A stretch of 64,000 nt of DNA, taken from assembly GCA_019912665.1 (NCBI GenBank), contig JAIOIE010000006.1:1-64000 (forward strand), in the 5' to 3' direction. The translations under genes were made by a program, and so were the position numbers. Source of the stretch: Deltaproteobacteria bacterium (GTDB lineage: Bacteria > Desulfobacterota > GWC2-55-46). Under the pieces are notes generated by a model, which was not told where the DNA came from, made no database searches, and saw nothing but the letters and a program-made list of their open reading frames with translations. Below are positions 44,776 through 54,194 of this stretch, piece by piece (positions within the stretch are counted from its first letter, which is position 1; every line of letters starts with the position of its first letter).

Positions 44776-45268
44776 TGCCGTTCTCCTTTATTGACAGGTA
44801 TATGTCGCCCAGGGACACGGGCGGCACGGGGCCGAGGTCTTCCGGCTGCACCGACGCCACGAGGCTTGGGTCCGACTGTTCCAGGGCGGCGTTCTCGGCC
44901 CCGCTGGAAAAGAGGTTGTCCGAGAGGACCCCGGCCGAATATATCCCGAGCGCCATTACGAACGCGGCTGCCGCGGCCTCGGCGAACTTCAGTCGTAGCG
45001 GCATGGCCCTGAACCATCCGAACGCGCCCTCGCCCCGGATGTCGAGCCCCTCGTCCCTTATCCTTTCCATCACCCCGGATGCGAAGCCCCCTGGTGCGCT
45101 GTACTTCGGTGCCGAACGGAAGGCGTCCTTGAGGGCGATGAGAAAACGGGCCTCCCCAGCGCACCCGGAGCACGAGCCAAGGTGAGCGACAAGCCCCTTC
45201 CTATCGTCCTCACCGATGAGGCCGTCGGCGTAACCGGATAAGAGATATTGTGCCTTTTCGCAGTCCAT
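44765..45268 (-). CDS. zinc-finger anti-sigma factor
   Basis: 167 aa. N-terminal zf-HC2 domain (CEKAQYLLSGYADGLIGEDDRKGLVAHLGSCSGC) with the HxxxCxxC zinc motif, one membrane segment (about 93-115) and a short periplasmic tail. It should bind the ECF sigma factor encoded just upstream. Pairing with a CnrX/ZraP-like gene suggests release by envelope or metal stress. Confidence 0.88.
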   Translation of the reverse strand: MDCEKAQYLLSGYADGLIGEDDRKGLVAHLGSCSGCAGEARFLIALKDAFRSAPKYSAPGGFASGVMERIRDEGLDIRGEGAFGWFRAMPLRLKFAEAAAAAFVMALGIYSAGVLSDNLFSSGAENAALEQSDPSLVASVQPEDLGPVPPVSLGDIYLSIKENGNGQ

Positions 45269-45297
45269 TTCAGCTCCTTATAAAATAAACGCCGGCA

Positions 45298-45867
45298 TTA
45301 ACTGATTTGTTCCATTTGAGAGCGTAGAAGCCTCTTAAGCTCTTCTCTCGCCCTCGATATCCTCGATTTCACCGTGCCTATCGAGATGCCTAGCGTCTCT
45401 GAGATCTCCTCATAGGAGAGCCCTTCTATTTCATAGAGAACAATAACGGCCCTGAGCTTCTCGGAGAGCCCTGTCAGGGCCGCGGATATCGCCTCGCCGG
45501 CCTTTTTGGATTCAAGGGCCGCCTCAGGGCCCGGGGAATCTGACTGGGGCTCAAGCGTGTATTCATCGCCCTCCCGGCTCGTCATGGCGAGCGAGACGTG
45601 CGCGGGCTTTCTCTTGTAGTCGAGGCAGGAGTTTACGGCGATGCGGGTAATCCATGCCTTGAAGCTCGGGGAAGGAGTGAACCTGTCGAGGTGACGGTAG
45701 GCCTTTACGAACGCGTCCTGGGCCGCGTCCTCGGCGTCAGCCGCGCCCAGCATGTAGCGGCAGATGTTGTAGACCCGGTCCTGGTACTTCTTTACAAGGG
45801 CCTCGAAGGCGGCGTTGTCGCCCGCCATGGACCTCGTTATCAGCTCGTCATCATCGTTGAAGGGCAT
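45298..45867 (-). CDS. ECF RNA polymerase sigma factor (RpoE-like)
   Basis: 189 aa from the ATG at 45867 (MPFNDDDELITRSMAG), supported by GGGAG eight nt upstream; the longer frame to 45903 has no such site. Sigma region 2 (FEALVKKYQDRVYNICRYMLGAADAEDAAQDAFVKAYRHLDRF) and region 4 (LSYEEISETLGISIGTVKSRISRAREEL) are complete. It begins an operon with its anti-sigma, a CnrX/ZraP-like protein and a Spy-like protein. A GGAAC upstream (45911-45907) could be an ECF -35, but no clear -10 is seen. Confidence 0.93.
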   Translation of the reverse strand: MPFNDDDELITRSMAGDNAAFEALVKKYQDRVYNICRYMLGAADAEDAAQDAFVKAYRHLDRFTPSPSFKAWITRIAVNSCLDYKRKPAHVSLAMTSREGDEYTLEPQSDSPGPEAALESKKAGEAISAALTGLSEKLRAVIVLYEIEGLSYEEISETLGISIGTVKSRISRAREELKRLLRSQMEQIS

Positions 45868-46054
45868 ACGCGCACTCCCGTAAATAACTCCGGAGCCCGG
45901 CATTTTGTTCCGTGGGGCCGGAAAAAGCCGGGGCGCTTTTGAGAGTCAGGAGGAGAAGATATCCGGGGAAGGTATAAAAGGCTGTATACGCCGTAAAGCG
46001 GCAACCGGTCGGTCGAAAAGCACTTTTTAGCCGGAAAGGGCAGTGGGCCGGAAA

Positions 46055-48691
46055 TCAGAGCTCCCGGACCGTATTGTACGCCTCTTCCAGGGCCTCGCTT
46101 ATCTTTGCGGCCTCGGGCCCCCCGGCCTGAGCCATATCGGGCTTGCCGCCGCCCTTGCCGCCGATTATGGGGGCGAGCCTCTTTATTATTTCTCCTGCAC
46201 TGTAGCGCGGCACAAGGTCCCTGGTGACAGCCGCAAGGAGCACGGCCTTGGAGTCCTGCTCGGCGGCGAGGACCACTATGCCTGAGCCGAGCTTCTGCCT
46301 GAGGGTGTCGGCCATCTCGCGTAGCTCCTTGCCGCCCCCGGCGACTTTCGCCGCGAGCACCGTGACGCCGTCCACCTTCCTCGCGGCATCCATGAGCTCT
46401 CCCGCGGCCCCGGCCTTTTCCCTGCCCCGGAGGCGCTCGATTTCACGTTCGAGCTCCCGCTCCTCTTCGAACATCTTTCTTATCTTTTCGGGGACCCCGG
46501 CGGGCGGCACCTTGAGCGCCTGGGAGGCCTCCCTGAGCGCGTCCTCGGCCTGGTTCACGTATTCGAGCGCGTATTCGCCGGTAACCGCCTCTATCCTCCT
46601 TACGCCGGCCGCTACCGAGCCCTCGCCCGTAATCTTTATCATGCCGATGTCGCCGGTCCTCCGGGCGTGTGTGCCGCCGCAGAGCTCGGCGCTCACATCT
46701 GGCACCTGGACCATCCGGACGAGGTCGCCATATTTCTCGCCGAAGAAGGCGAGGGCGCCCCTCTGGACAGCCTCGTCATAGGTCAATACCTCGGTTATGA
46801 CCTCTTTATTTGAGAGTATCGCCCTGTTCGCCTCGCGTTCGATGTCGCGGAGAAGCTCGGGCCCGAGCTGCTCGAAGTGGCTGAAGTCGAACCTGAAGCC
46901 CCTCGGAGAGACGAGCGAGCCGGCCTGCCTCACGTGCTCGCCGACCTTCCTCCTGAGTATTGAGTGGAGTATGTGCGTGGCCGTGTGGTTCCTGCGGGTC
47001 GCGTCACGGGCTTCGACGTCTATCGCAAGCTCGGCGGTGTCGTCCACGTTTATCGTGCCTTCCTCGACCGTGCAGTAATGCACGATAAGGCCGTTCACGG
47101 GCCTTCTCGTCCCGTTTACCTTGAGGGTGAAGCCCTTTCCGACGATTACACCGGTATCGCCGACCTGCCCGCCCGATTCGGCGTAAAAGGGTGTTTCTCC
47201 CGTTATGACCTCGACCTCATCGCCGTGGAAGGCCGCATCGACCGTTCTGCCGTCCTTTATGAGACACAGGACGGGAGATGAGACCGCGTCCATGTGGTAG
47301 CCGACGAACTCGGACTTGAGGCCCGAGTTCGCAAGGCCCTTGTAGAGCTCCTGAGAGGACTCCCTGCCTTCGAGCCCCTTCCACGAGGCCCTTGCCATCT
47401 TCCTCTGTTCATCCATGAGGCGGTTGAAGCCGTCCTCATCGACCGAAAAGCCCTCATGCCTGACGATATCGGCCGTAAGGTCGACCGGGAACCCGAACGT
47501 GTCGTATAGCCTGAAAGCTACATCCCCAGGCACCACATTGCCGTTAAGCTCCTTGAGGGCAGCGATCTCCTGGTCGAGGAGCGCCAGGCCCCTTTCGAGT
47601 GTCTCGAAGAAGCGCTCTTCCTCGCCCTTGGTCGCCCTCGCCACTAGGTCGGCGGCCTTCACGACCTCGGGGTAGGCCTCGCCCATGGACTCGATCACCG
47701 CGGCATTTACCTTGTAAAGGAAAGGCTCTTTAAGCCCCAGGAACCTGCCGTGGCGGGCGGCCCGCCTTATAATCCTCCTCAAGACATAGCCCCGGCCCTC
47801 ATTGCTGGGGAGAACCCCGTCTGCCATGAGGAACGTGACAGCGCGCGAGTGGTCGGCTATCGCCCTTATCGAAATGTCGGTCTCCGGGTTGGAGCCGTAT
47901 TTAACCGGGGAAAGCTCCTCTATCCTGGCGATTATGCGTTCGAATAGGTCGCTATCGTAATTGTTGAGCTTACCCTGTACGACCGCGGAAAGGCGCTCAA
48001 GCCCCATGCCGGTATCTATGCAGGGCTTTGGAAGGGGAGTGAGCTTCCCCTCGGCGCTCCTGTCGTACTGCATGAAGACGAGGTTCCATATCTCCAGGTA
48101 CCTGTCGCAGTCGCAGCCGACCGCGCATTCGGGCCTGCCGCATCCGGCTTGAGGGCCCTGGTCGATCAGAATTTCCGAGCACGGGCCGCAAGGGCCGGTA
48201 TCGCCCATGGACCAGAAGTTGTCCTTCTCCCCGAGCCTTACTATCCGTTCACCGGGCAGCCCCGATACCTTCTTCCAGATATCCTCGGCCTCCTGGTCCG
48301 TCTCGAAGACGGTCACCCAGAGCCTGTCCTTGGGAAGGCCCATCTCGCGGGTGAGAAAGTCCCAGGCGTACTCTATCGCGCCCTCCTTGAAATAGTCCCC
48401 GAAGGAAAAGTTGCCGAGCATCTCGAAAAAGGTATGGTGGCGGGCAGTCCGACCCACGTTTTCGAGGTCGTTGTGCTTTCCGCCAGCCCTCATGCACCTC
48501 TGGCAAGAGGCTGCCCTGGCGTAGTCCCTTTTCTCCTCGTCCAGGAAAACGCCCTTGAACTGGACCATGCCGGCGTTCGTGAAAAGGAGAGTCGGGTCGC
48601 CCTCCGGGATGAGGCCCGAAGAGGGCACGACCGTGTGCCCCTTTTTAGCGAAGAATTCAAGGAAGCGTTTTCTTATTTCAGAAGACTTCAT
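46055..48691 (-). CDS. alaS: alanyl-tRNA synthetase
   Basis: 878 aa from ATG 48691 (MKSSEIRKRFLEFFAKKGHTVVPSSGLIPEGDPTLLFTNAGMVQFK); the 21 extra residues of the longer frame are not family-like. Class II catalytic core, editing domain with HTATHILHSIL and the zinc motif CGGTHARRTGDIG, and a C-terminal DHHA1 domain (GGKGGGKPDMAQAGG). It charges tRNA-Ala and clears Ser/Gly mischarging. Last gene of the recA-pilT-recX-alaS run. Confidence 0.97.
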   Translation of the reverse strand: MKSSEIRKRFLEFFAKKGHTVVPSSGLIPEGDPTLLFTNAGMVQFKGVFLDEEKRDYARAASCQRCMRAGGKHNDLENVGRTARHHTFFEMLGNFSFGDYFKEGAIEYAWDFLTREMGLPKDRLWVTVFETDQEAEDIWKKVSGLPGERIVRLGEKDNFWSMGDTGPCGPCSEILIDQGPQAGCGRPECAVGCDCDRYLEIWNLVFMQYDRSAEGKLTPLPKPCIDTGMGLERLSAVVQGKLNNYDSDLFERIIARIEELSPVKYGSNPETDISIRAIADHSRAVTFLMADGVLPSNEGRGYVLRRIIRRAARHGRFLGLKEPFLYKVNAAVIESMGEAYPEVVKAADLVARATKGEEERFFETLERGLALLDQEIAALKELNGNVVPGDVAFRLYDTFGFPVDLTADIVRHEGFSVDEDGFNRLMDEQRKMARASWKGLEGRESSQELYKGLANSGLKSEFVGYHMDAVSSPVLCLIKDGRTVDAAFHGDEVEVITGETPFYAESGGQVGDTGVIVGKGFTLKVNGTRRPVNGLIVHYCTVEEGTINVDDTAELAIDVEARDATRRNHTATHILHSILRRKVGEHVRQAGSLVSPRGFRFDFSHFEQLGPELLRDIEREANRAILSNKEVITEVLTYDEAVQRGALAFFGEKYGDLVRMVQVPDVSAELCGGTHARRTGDIGMIKITGEGSVAAGVRRIEAVTGEYALEYVNQAEDALREASQALKVPPAGVPEKIRKMFEEERELEREIERLRGREKAGAAGELMDAARKVDGVTVLAAKVAGGGKELREMADTLRQKLGSGIVVLAAEQDSKAVLLAAVTRDLVPRYSAGEIIKRLAPIIGGKGGGKPDMAQAGGPEAAKISEALEEAYNTVREL

Positions 48692-48775
48692 CTCTCTTCT
48701 TTCCGAAAATGAATTTTTCAGGGTATTGAAAAGTCCCGGCCAGCTGAAAAACAATATTATAACACGCCTTCGGGC

Positions 48776-49267
48776 CTATTCATCCGGGGGGAGGCCGCCA
48801 AGGGCCTTCATTATGGCGGCTGTAGAAAAACCCCTTGCCCGGAGATGCCTGAAGGCCTTTTCCCTGGCCCTGGGGCCTGTTTCCCTGCTGTTCCTCTTAA
48901 GCCAGCGCCTGTAGGCCTCGAGTGCCGAATCTTCCTCAGGGGCGCATCCTGCAAGGGCCGACTTTACGGCGCTTTCATCAAGGCCCCTTGAGGCGAGGTC
49001 CCGGGCAATCCTGGCCGGGCCCCATGCCTTGTGTCTCGACCTGGACTCCGCGAGACTCCTCGCAAATCGCTCGTCGTCGAGGAGGCCTGCTTTAAGGAGG
49101 TATTCGATGGTTTTACCGACCGCATCCCCGTCGAACCCCTTCTGAAGGAGCTTTAATTCCAGCTCCCTGACGCTCCTCTGCCTTACGGACAGGAGCCTGA
49201 AGGCCGCCTGGACGGCGTCCTGGCTCCCGCCCTCCTTCCTCTCCGGCTTCTCTTTCATGGAGGGCAC
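48776..49267 (-). CDS. recX: RecX family regulatory protein
   Basis: 163 aa (or 160 from the second Met, 49258). Three-helix repeats of the RecX type: FRLLSVRQRSVRELELKLLQKGF, GLLDDERFARSLAESRSRHKAWGPARIARDLASRGL and a C-terminal repeat. It modulates RecA filaments. pilT lies between it and recA, whereas in many genomes recX follows recA directly. Confidence 0.88.
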   Translation of the reverse strand: MPSMKEKPERKEGGSQDAVQAAFRLLSVRQRSVRELELKLLQKGFDGDAVGKTIEYLLKAGLLDDERFARSLAESRSRHKAWGPARIARDLASRGLDESAVKSALAGCAPEEDSALEAYRRWLKRNSRETGPRAREKAFRHLRARGFSTAAIMKALGGLPPDE

Positions 49268-49298
49268 AGGGCGAGGGGAGGGACGGCCGGGTGCAATT

Positions 49299-50468
49299 TC
49301 AGAACCTCTCTATATCGGTAGGCGCGGCCGGGGCGGCGCCTCCGTCCTTATCGCTCTTCTCGAAGTCCTTCCAGCCCATGTCGCTCGTTCCGGACACGCC
49401 CTTCACCTTGAGCTCGAAATCAGCCGGGTTGCTGGCCTGCATGAGCGCCTCTTCATAGGTGATGAGCCCCTTGTTGAGGAGCGACAGTATCGACTGGTCG
49501 AAGGTCTGCATACCGTAGGTGGTGAACCCCTTGGATATAGCGTCGGCGATGTCCTTGGTCCTCTCCTTGTCCTCGATGCACTCCCTTATGCGGGCCGTTG
49601 TGACCATGATTTCGACCGCGGGGACCCTGCCCTTGCCGTCCTTCGTGGGGATGAGCCTCTGGGAGATTATGGCCTTAATGACTCCGGCCAGCTGTATCCT
49701 TATCTGCTTCTGCTGGTACGGCGGGAAGACCGAGACTATCCTGTTTATGGTCTCCATCGCGTCTATCGTGTGGAGGGTCGAAAGGACGAGGTGGCCGGTC
49801 TCCGCCGCGGTAAGGGCTATCTCGATCGTTTCGAGGTCCCTCATCTCGCCGACCATGATGACGTCAGGGTCCTGCCTGAGCGCGCCGCGTAGCGCCTCCG
49901 AGAAGCCCGGAGCGTCGACCCCGATCTCCCTCTGGTTTATGATGCACCTCTTGTCCCTGTGGAGGAACTCGATAGGGTCTTCGACGGTTATTACATGGCA
50001 CGATTTCTGGCTGTTTATCTGGTCGAGGACCGAGGCCAGGGTGGTGGATTTGCCGCTCCCGGTAACGCCCGTGACAAGCACGAGACCCCTGACTTCGTTT
50101 GCTATGGTATGGAGGACCTTCGGGAGATTGAGTTCATCGAAGCTCTGTATCTTTATGGGGATGACCCGGAGGACTATGCCGACCGCGCCCCTCTGCTGGA
50201 ATATGTTGACCCTGAACCTTCCCAGGCCCGGGACGCTATACGCCATGTCTATCTGGTGGTTCTGGCGGAAGGTCTCCTTCTGGACCTCGTTCATTATCCT
50301 CATCGCGGCCCTGGATATCTCGTCGGGGGCGAGCCTCTCGTGGTTCTTGATGGGAAGGAGCGAGCCGTGGACGCGTAGTATCGGGGGCACTCCGGCCTTC
50401 AGGTGCACGTCAGAGGCCTTGCTCTTTACCGCAACGTTCAGAATGGAACTCAGGTCTATTTCGGCCAT
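49299..50468 (-). CDS. pilT: type IV pilus retraction ATPase PilT
   Basis: 389 aa. N-terminal PAS-like domain (DLSSILNVAVKSKASDVHLKAGVPPILRVHG), Walker A GVTGSGKSTTLA, the Asp box EDPIEF, Walker B DPDVIMVGEMRD, the His box and the PilT signature AEIMV-like AVEIMVTTARIR. It powers pilus retraction. No other pilus gene is nearby. Its ATG follows the recA stop directly (TAAATG). The C-terminal ~35 residues are a variable tail. Confidence 0.94.
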   Translation of the reverse strand: MAEIDLSSILNVAVKSKASDVHLKAGVPPILRVHGSLLPIKNHERLAPDEISRAAMRIMNEVQKETFRQNHQIDMAYSVPGLGRFRVNIFQQRGAVGIVLRVIPIKIQSFDELNLPKVLHTIANEVRGLVLVTGVTGSGKSTTLASVLDQINSQKSCHVITVEDPIEFLHRDKRCIINQREIGVDAPGFSEALRGALRQDPDVIMVGEMRDLETIEIALTAAETGHLVLSTLHTIDAMETINRIVSVFPPYQQKQIRIQLAGVIKAIISQRLIPTKDGKGRVPAVEIMVTTARIRECIEDKERTKDIADAISKGFTTYGMQTFDQSILSLLNKGLITYEEALMQASNPADFELKVKGVSGTSDMGWKDFEKSDKDGGAAPAAPTDIERF

Positions 50469-51515
50469 TTACTTCTTCTCCTCTTTTTTCTTCGCTTCCG
50501 CCGTCTTTACGCCGTAATGCTCAAGTATTTTCGTCCCTATCTCCGAGGTTATCTCGGGGTGCTCGCGGAGAAACGCCCTTGCGGCCTCGCGTCCCTGCCC
50601 GAGCCTCTCGCCGTTGTAGGAGAACCACGAACCGCTCTTCTCGACTATGTCGACGCCGCTTCCGAGGTCGAGGATGTCGCCCTCCCTCGATATGCCCTCG
50701 TTGAAGAGTATGTCGAACTCGGCGTCCCTGAACGGCGGGGCGAGCTTGTTCTTGACCACCTTGACCCGTATCCTGTTCCCTATGACCGACTCGCCCTGCT
50801 TTATCTGGCCTATTTTCCTTATGTCGAGCCTTACCGAGGCATAGAATTTGAGGGCATTGCCGCCGGTAGTGGTCTCGGGGCTTCCGAACATCACGCCTAT
50901 CTTGTGCCTTATCTGGTTTATGAATATTACGCAGGTGTTGGATTTGCTTATGGTGGAGGTGAGCTTCCGGAGGGCCTGGCTCATGAGCCTGGCGTGGAGG
51001 CCCATGTGGGAATCGCCCATCTCGCCTTCAAGCTCGGCCCTGGGCACGAGCGCCGCGACCGAGTCTACCACGATAAGGTCCACTGCATTGCTCCTTATGA
51101 GGACGTCGGCTATCTCGAGGGCCTGCTCGCCTGTGTCGGGCTGCGAAAGGAGGAGCTCGTCCACGTTAACCCCGAGCTTCTTCGCGTACGAGAGGTCGAG
51201 AGCGTGCTCCGCGTCTATGAAGGCGACCGTCCCGCCGAGCTTCTGCGCCTCGGCTGCCACGTGGAGGGTGAGGGTGGTCTTGCCCGAGGACTCGGGGCCG
51301 AAGACCTCGACGACCCTGCCTCTCGGAACTCCCCCTATGCCGAGCGCGATGTCCAGGGCTGTCGAGCCGGTCGAGACGGCCGAAATTTCCGCCGGCGCCG
51401 CGCCGTCCTTTCCCAGCTTCATTATCGAGCCCTTGCCGAACTGCTTCTCGATCTGGCTTATGGCAAGGTCTATTGCCTTGGTCTTGTTTGCCGAGGTTCC
51501 GGGCGTGGTCGACAT
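50469..51515 (-). CDS. recA: recombinase RecA
   Basis: 348 aa. Walker [11 protein letters not shown], the [23 protein letters not shown] segment with the L1 loop, and L2 ([37 protein letters not shown]). It mediates homologous recombination and SOS induction. No SOS box is evident in the 46-nt gap to thpR, so it is probably transcribed with the thpR-pncC-pgpA genes upstream. Confidence 0.98.
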   Translation of the reverse strand: MSTTPGTSANKTKAIDLAISQIEKQFGKGSIMKLGKDGAAPAEISAVSTGSTALDIALGIGGVPRGRVVEVFGPESSGKTTLTLHVAAEAQKLGGTVAFIDAEHALDLSYAKKLGVNVDELLLSQPDTGEQALEIADVLIRSNAVDLIVVDSVAALVPRAELEGEMGDSHMGLHARLMSQALRKLTSTISKSNTCVIFINQIRHKIGVMFGSPETTTGGNALKFYASVRLDIRKIGQIKQGESVIGNRIRVKVVKNKLAPPFRDAEFDILFNEGISREGDILDLGSGVDIVEKSGSWFSYNGERLGQGREAARAFLREHPEITSEIGTKILEHYGVKTAEAKKKEEKK

Positions 51516-51561
51516 CTATGCGCCTCCGTTTAAAATTTATGATTCCTGAGCCGTTACCTGT

Positions 51562-52125
51562 TTATTGACGAGCTTGTAGAAAGGCCTCCCTCATGGCCGT
51601 GTACTCGGCCCCCTTGGGCCTTAATACGCTTTTAAAGAGTACGACCGAGGAGACCGTGAACTCCGTTTTAAGCGGGGGATTTTCCTCCGAAAGGACGCTC
51701 CCCATGAGCATGGAGTCTTCGGGCGTTTTTATCCTGCAAAGCGTGAGGTGAGGGGAGAACTCGCGTTCCTCAGGCTCGAAGCCGAGGGCATTTATGCTCT
51801 GCTCGATCCTCTCCTTAAGCTCCGTAAGCTCCGCGCTCGCTCCTATTCCTGCCCATATCACCCGGGGCCGCCTCTGGTTAGGGAACGCGCCTACGCCCTC
51901 CACGGTGAGGTTGAAAGGCCCGGTGCCCGAGGCCGCGTTTTCAAGCCCGTTGCCGAGGGCATCGATAAGCCTTTCGTCCACTTCGCCCAGGAACTTGAGC
52001 GTCAGGTGCATGGCCTCGGGCCTTACCCAGTTTATCGACGGAGACCCCCGGTCAAGCCGGGCCTGCGCCAGCCTGAGCGATTCCTTCACCTCCGAAGGGA
52101 GCCTTATGGCTATGAACGCCCTTAT
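51562..52125 (-). CDS. thpR: RNA 2',3'-cyclic phosphodiesterase ThpR, probable AUA start
   Basis: 187 aa if started at ATA 52125-52123. Two HxTx motifs of the 2H phosphoesterase family: HLTLKFLGEV and HLTLCRIK. The family N-terminus (M)RAFIAIRLPSEVKESL is fully encoded, but its Met position is ATA. A GGGAGG site lies six nt upstream, and the ATAA overlaps the pncC stop just as ATGA would. No ATG, GTG or TTG exists in frame nearby upstream; the first downstream is GTG 52089, which would delete the first beta strand. It is the second-last gene of the pgpA-pncC-thpR-recA run. Confidence 0.88.
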   Translation of the reverse strand: MRAFIAIRLPSEVKESLRLAQARLDRGSPSINWVRPEAMHLTLKFLGEVDERLIDALGNGLENAASGTGPFNLTVEGVGAFPNQRRPRVIWAGIGASAELTELKERIEQSINALGFEPEEREFSPHLTLCRIKTPEDSMLMGSVLSEENPPLKTEFTVSSVVLFKSVLRPKGAEYTAMREAFLQARQ

Positions 52126-52619
52126 CTCACGCCTCCCGATCTTTTTATGCCGAGGGCCGTACCGAGCATCTCAAGGGCCGCTTCAGCCGATTGTTTCTTT
52201 ACGGCCTTCCTTCCGCCCTTGAAGAGGAACCTTTTAACAGTCGTTCGGCTCCCCTTTGAGACGGCGATAAAGACAAGCCCGACCGGCTTTTTCGGGGTCC
52301 CGCCGCCAGGCCCGGCTATGCCGGTCACGGCGGCTGATATATCCGCTTTGAAGGACTTCCTGGCCCCTTGGGCCATCTCTCCGGCCGTTTTCCTTGAGAC
52401 GGCCCCGTATGAGGCGAGGGTGGAGCTTTTTACCCCGAGCATGGCGGCCTTAACATCGTTTGCATAGGCTACAATCGCGCCCTCGAAGTAATCCGAGCTT
52501 CCGGGTATGTCCGTTATCATGCTCGAAAGTAGCCCGCCGGTGCAGGATTCGGCGACTGCGAGCTTGAGCCCCTTTTTCCTCAGGGCCTCTCCGATAATGA
52601 CTGGAAGAGTCATGGGCAT
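52122..52619 (-). CDS. pncC: CinA C-terminal family nicotinamide-nucleotide amidase PncC
   Basis: 165 aa from ATG 52619, 4 nt after the pgpA stop; a second ATG at 52613 is possible. Complete CinA C-terminal domain: LKLAVAESCTGGLLSSMITDIPGSSDYFEGAIVAYANDVKAAMLGV and ADISAAVTGIAGPGGGTPKKPVGLVFIAV. It deamidates NMN. It lacks the N-terminal COG1058 domain of long CinA. Confidence 0.92.
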   Translation of the reverse strand: MPMTLPVIIGEALRKKGLKLAVAESCTGGLLSSMITDIPGSSDYFEGAIVAYANDVKAAMLGVKSSTLASYGAVSRKTAGEMAQGARKSFKADISAAVTGIAGPGGGTPKKPVGLVFIAVSKGSRTTVKRFLFKGGRKAVKKQSAEAALEMLGTALGIKRSGGVR

Positions 52620-52623
52620 TCGG

Positions 52624-53073
52624 TCAAATGAGCCACAGCACCGCATGGGCCGAGATATTGGCGTAAACACCGGCGACAAGGTCGTCCAGCACTATGCCGG
52701 CCCCGCCGCCAAGACGCCTGTCCAGGAGCCCCGCCGGATAGGGCTTAAGAATATCAAAAAACCTGAAAAGAATAAACACCAATATTGCGTTGAACGGCGT
52801 GAAAGGGATAAGGAATATGCCCACAAGATAGCCGCTTATCTCGTCGGCTATAATCGACGGGTGGTCCTTGCCGCCAAGCGCCCTCGAAGCCTGCCCGGAT
52901 ACAAAAATTGACGTCGCTATGACCGCGAGCGTAATGAGGGCCTGCGACTCTATCGAGAGCCATGAGGCGAGCCACGCGAAGAAGACCCCCCAGAGCGTCC
53001 CGAAGGTCCCGGGCATGAAGGGTATCTTACCCACATACGCGCCGGTGGCTATAAAAACCATAATCTTTTTCAC
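52624..53073 (-). CDS. pgpA: phosphatidylglycerophosphatase A
   Basis: 149 aa, four predicted membrane helices. Family motifs: GKIPFMPGTFGTLWG, the active-site KDHPSIIADEISGYLV and FFDILKPYPAG. It dephosphorylates phosphatidylglycerophosphate. In a tight operon with pncC and thpR. Confidence 0.93.
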   Translation of the reverse strand: MKKIMVFIATGAYVGKIPFMPGTFGTLWGVFFAWLASWLSIESQALITLAVIATSIFVSGQASRALGGKDHPSIIADEISGYLVGIFLIPFTPFNAILVFILFRFFDILKPYPAGLLDRRLGGGAGIVLDDLVAGVYANISAHAVLWLI

Positions 53074-53102
53074 TTGTTTCCCTGATTAATTACGACGCCG
53101 TC

Positions 53103-54194
53103 TTAGAAGATGAAGCGCCGCATTTTTATATTAAGGAGTATTCCGGCGGATATGAGCGAGGTTATAAGAAACGAGCCGCCATAGCTTACGAACGGGAGCG
53201 GGACCCCGACCACCGGCAGGACGCCGGTGACCATGCCCAGGTTTATGACTATCTGCCAGAAGAACATGGATATTATGCCGAAGGCCAACAGGAACCCGAA
53301 CCTGTCCTTGGAGCTCGATGCGGTGTTGAGGCCGGATATGACAAAGGCGAGGAAGAGGCCGAGAAGGACTATGGCGCCAAGGAGGCCCCATTCCTCCGCA
53401 AGGGCCGCGAATATGAAATCAGTGTGGTGCTCGGGGAGGAACATGAGCTTTCCCTGGGTGCCATGGAGGAAGCCCTTTCCCAGGAATCCGCCCGAGCCGA
53501 TGGCTATCTTGGATTGCATGACATGGTAGCCGGAGCCGAGGAGGTCTGCTTCCGGGTTCATGAAGCTCGTTATCCTGGCCTTCTGGTAGTCCTTGAGGAA
53601 CATCCACCCGAGAGGGGCCAGCGCCGCGAAGAGCGCGCCCAGGCCCGCTATGACCCTGAAGCGTATCTTGACGACGAAGGCCATTGACCAGAATATGAGC
53701 CAGACGATTATGCCGGTCCCGAGGTCAGGCTGTTTCACTATGAGGAGGAATGTGACCATCATGATGACACCCGGCGGGATGAGGTCTTTAATGCCCATGC
53801 CCCTTTCAGGTATCGATTTCTCGTTAAAGTACCTGGCGAGCATGATTATTAGCGCGAGCTTGGCGAATTCCGAAGGCTGGAGCGAGAAGAACCCGAGGGA
53901 GATCCACCTCCTGGCCCCTCCGAACGAGCTACCGATGAAGTAGACGGATATGAGGAGCAGTATCGAGGCCCCGTATATGAAATATGCGCTCCGCTCGAGA
54001 TAGGAATAATTGACTGCAATCGCCAGGAGCATGAGGGCGGAGCCTATTATTATCCAGTACACGTCTTTTTTGTACACTGAGGGCATCTGGGCATGGGTCG
54101 CGCTGTAGATGCTCGCGAAACCGATGCAGACAAGCGCTGCGATTATCCCGAGCATTACCAAGTCGAAATGGGTGAAGAGGCGCCTGTCTATCAT
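53103..54194 (-). CDS. rodA: rod-shape peptidoglycan polymerase RodA
   Basis: 363 aa SEDS-family membrane protein with about ten helices. Conserved segments: GGARRWISLGFFSLQPSEFAKLALI, the loop with KQPDLGTGIIV, and the C-terminal GMVTGVLPVVGVPLPFVSYGGSFLITSL. It polymerises glycan strands with PBP2. It overlaps mrdA by 4 nt. Confidence 0.96.
   Translation of the reverse strand: MIDRRLFTHFDLVMLGIIAALVCIGFASIYSATHAQMPSVYKKDVYWIIIGSALMLLAIAVNYSYLERSAYFIYGASILLLISVYFIGSSFGGARRWISLGFFSLQPSEFAKLALIIMLARYFNEKSIPERGMGIKDLIPPGVIMMVTFLLIVKQPDLGTGIIVWLIFWSMAFVVKIRFRVIAGLGALFAALAPLGWMFLKDYQKARITSFMNPEADLLGSGYHVMQSKIAIGSGGFLGKGFLHGTQGKLMFLPEHHTDFIFAALAEEWGLLGAIVLLGLFLAFVISGLNTASSSKDRFGFLLAFGIISMFFWQIVINLGMVTGVLPVVGVPLPFVSYGGSFLITSLISAGILLNIKMRRFIF

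Noticed and set aside
45880-45911. ECF-type autoregulatory promoter (GGAAC at 45911-45907)
   Set aside because: The -35 is good but no matching -10 was found at the right distance.
41851-45911. Mercury resistance (mer) genes next to hgcAB
   Set aside because: No merA, merB, merT/P or merR-like sequence is present; the regulator is AbrB-like, not MerR.
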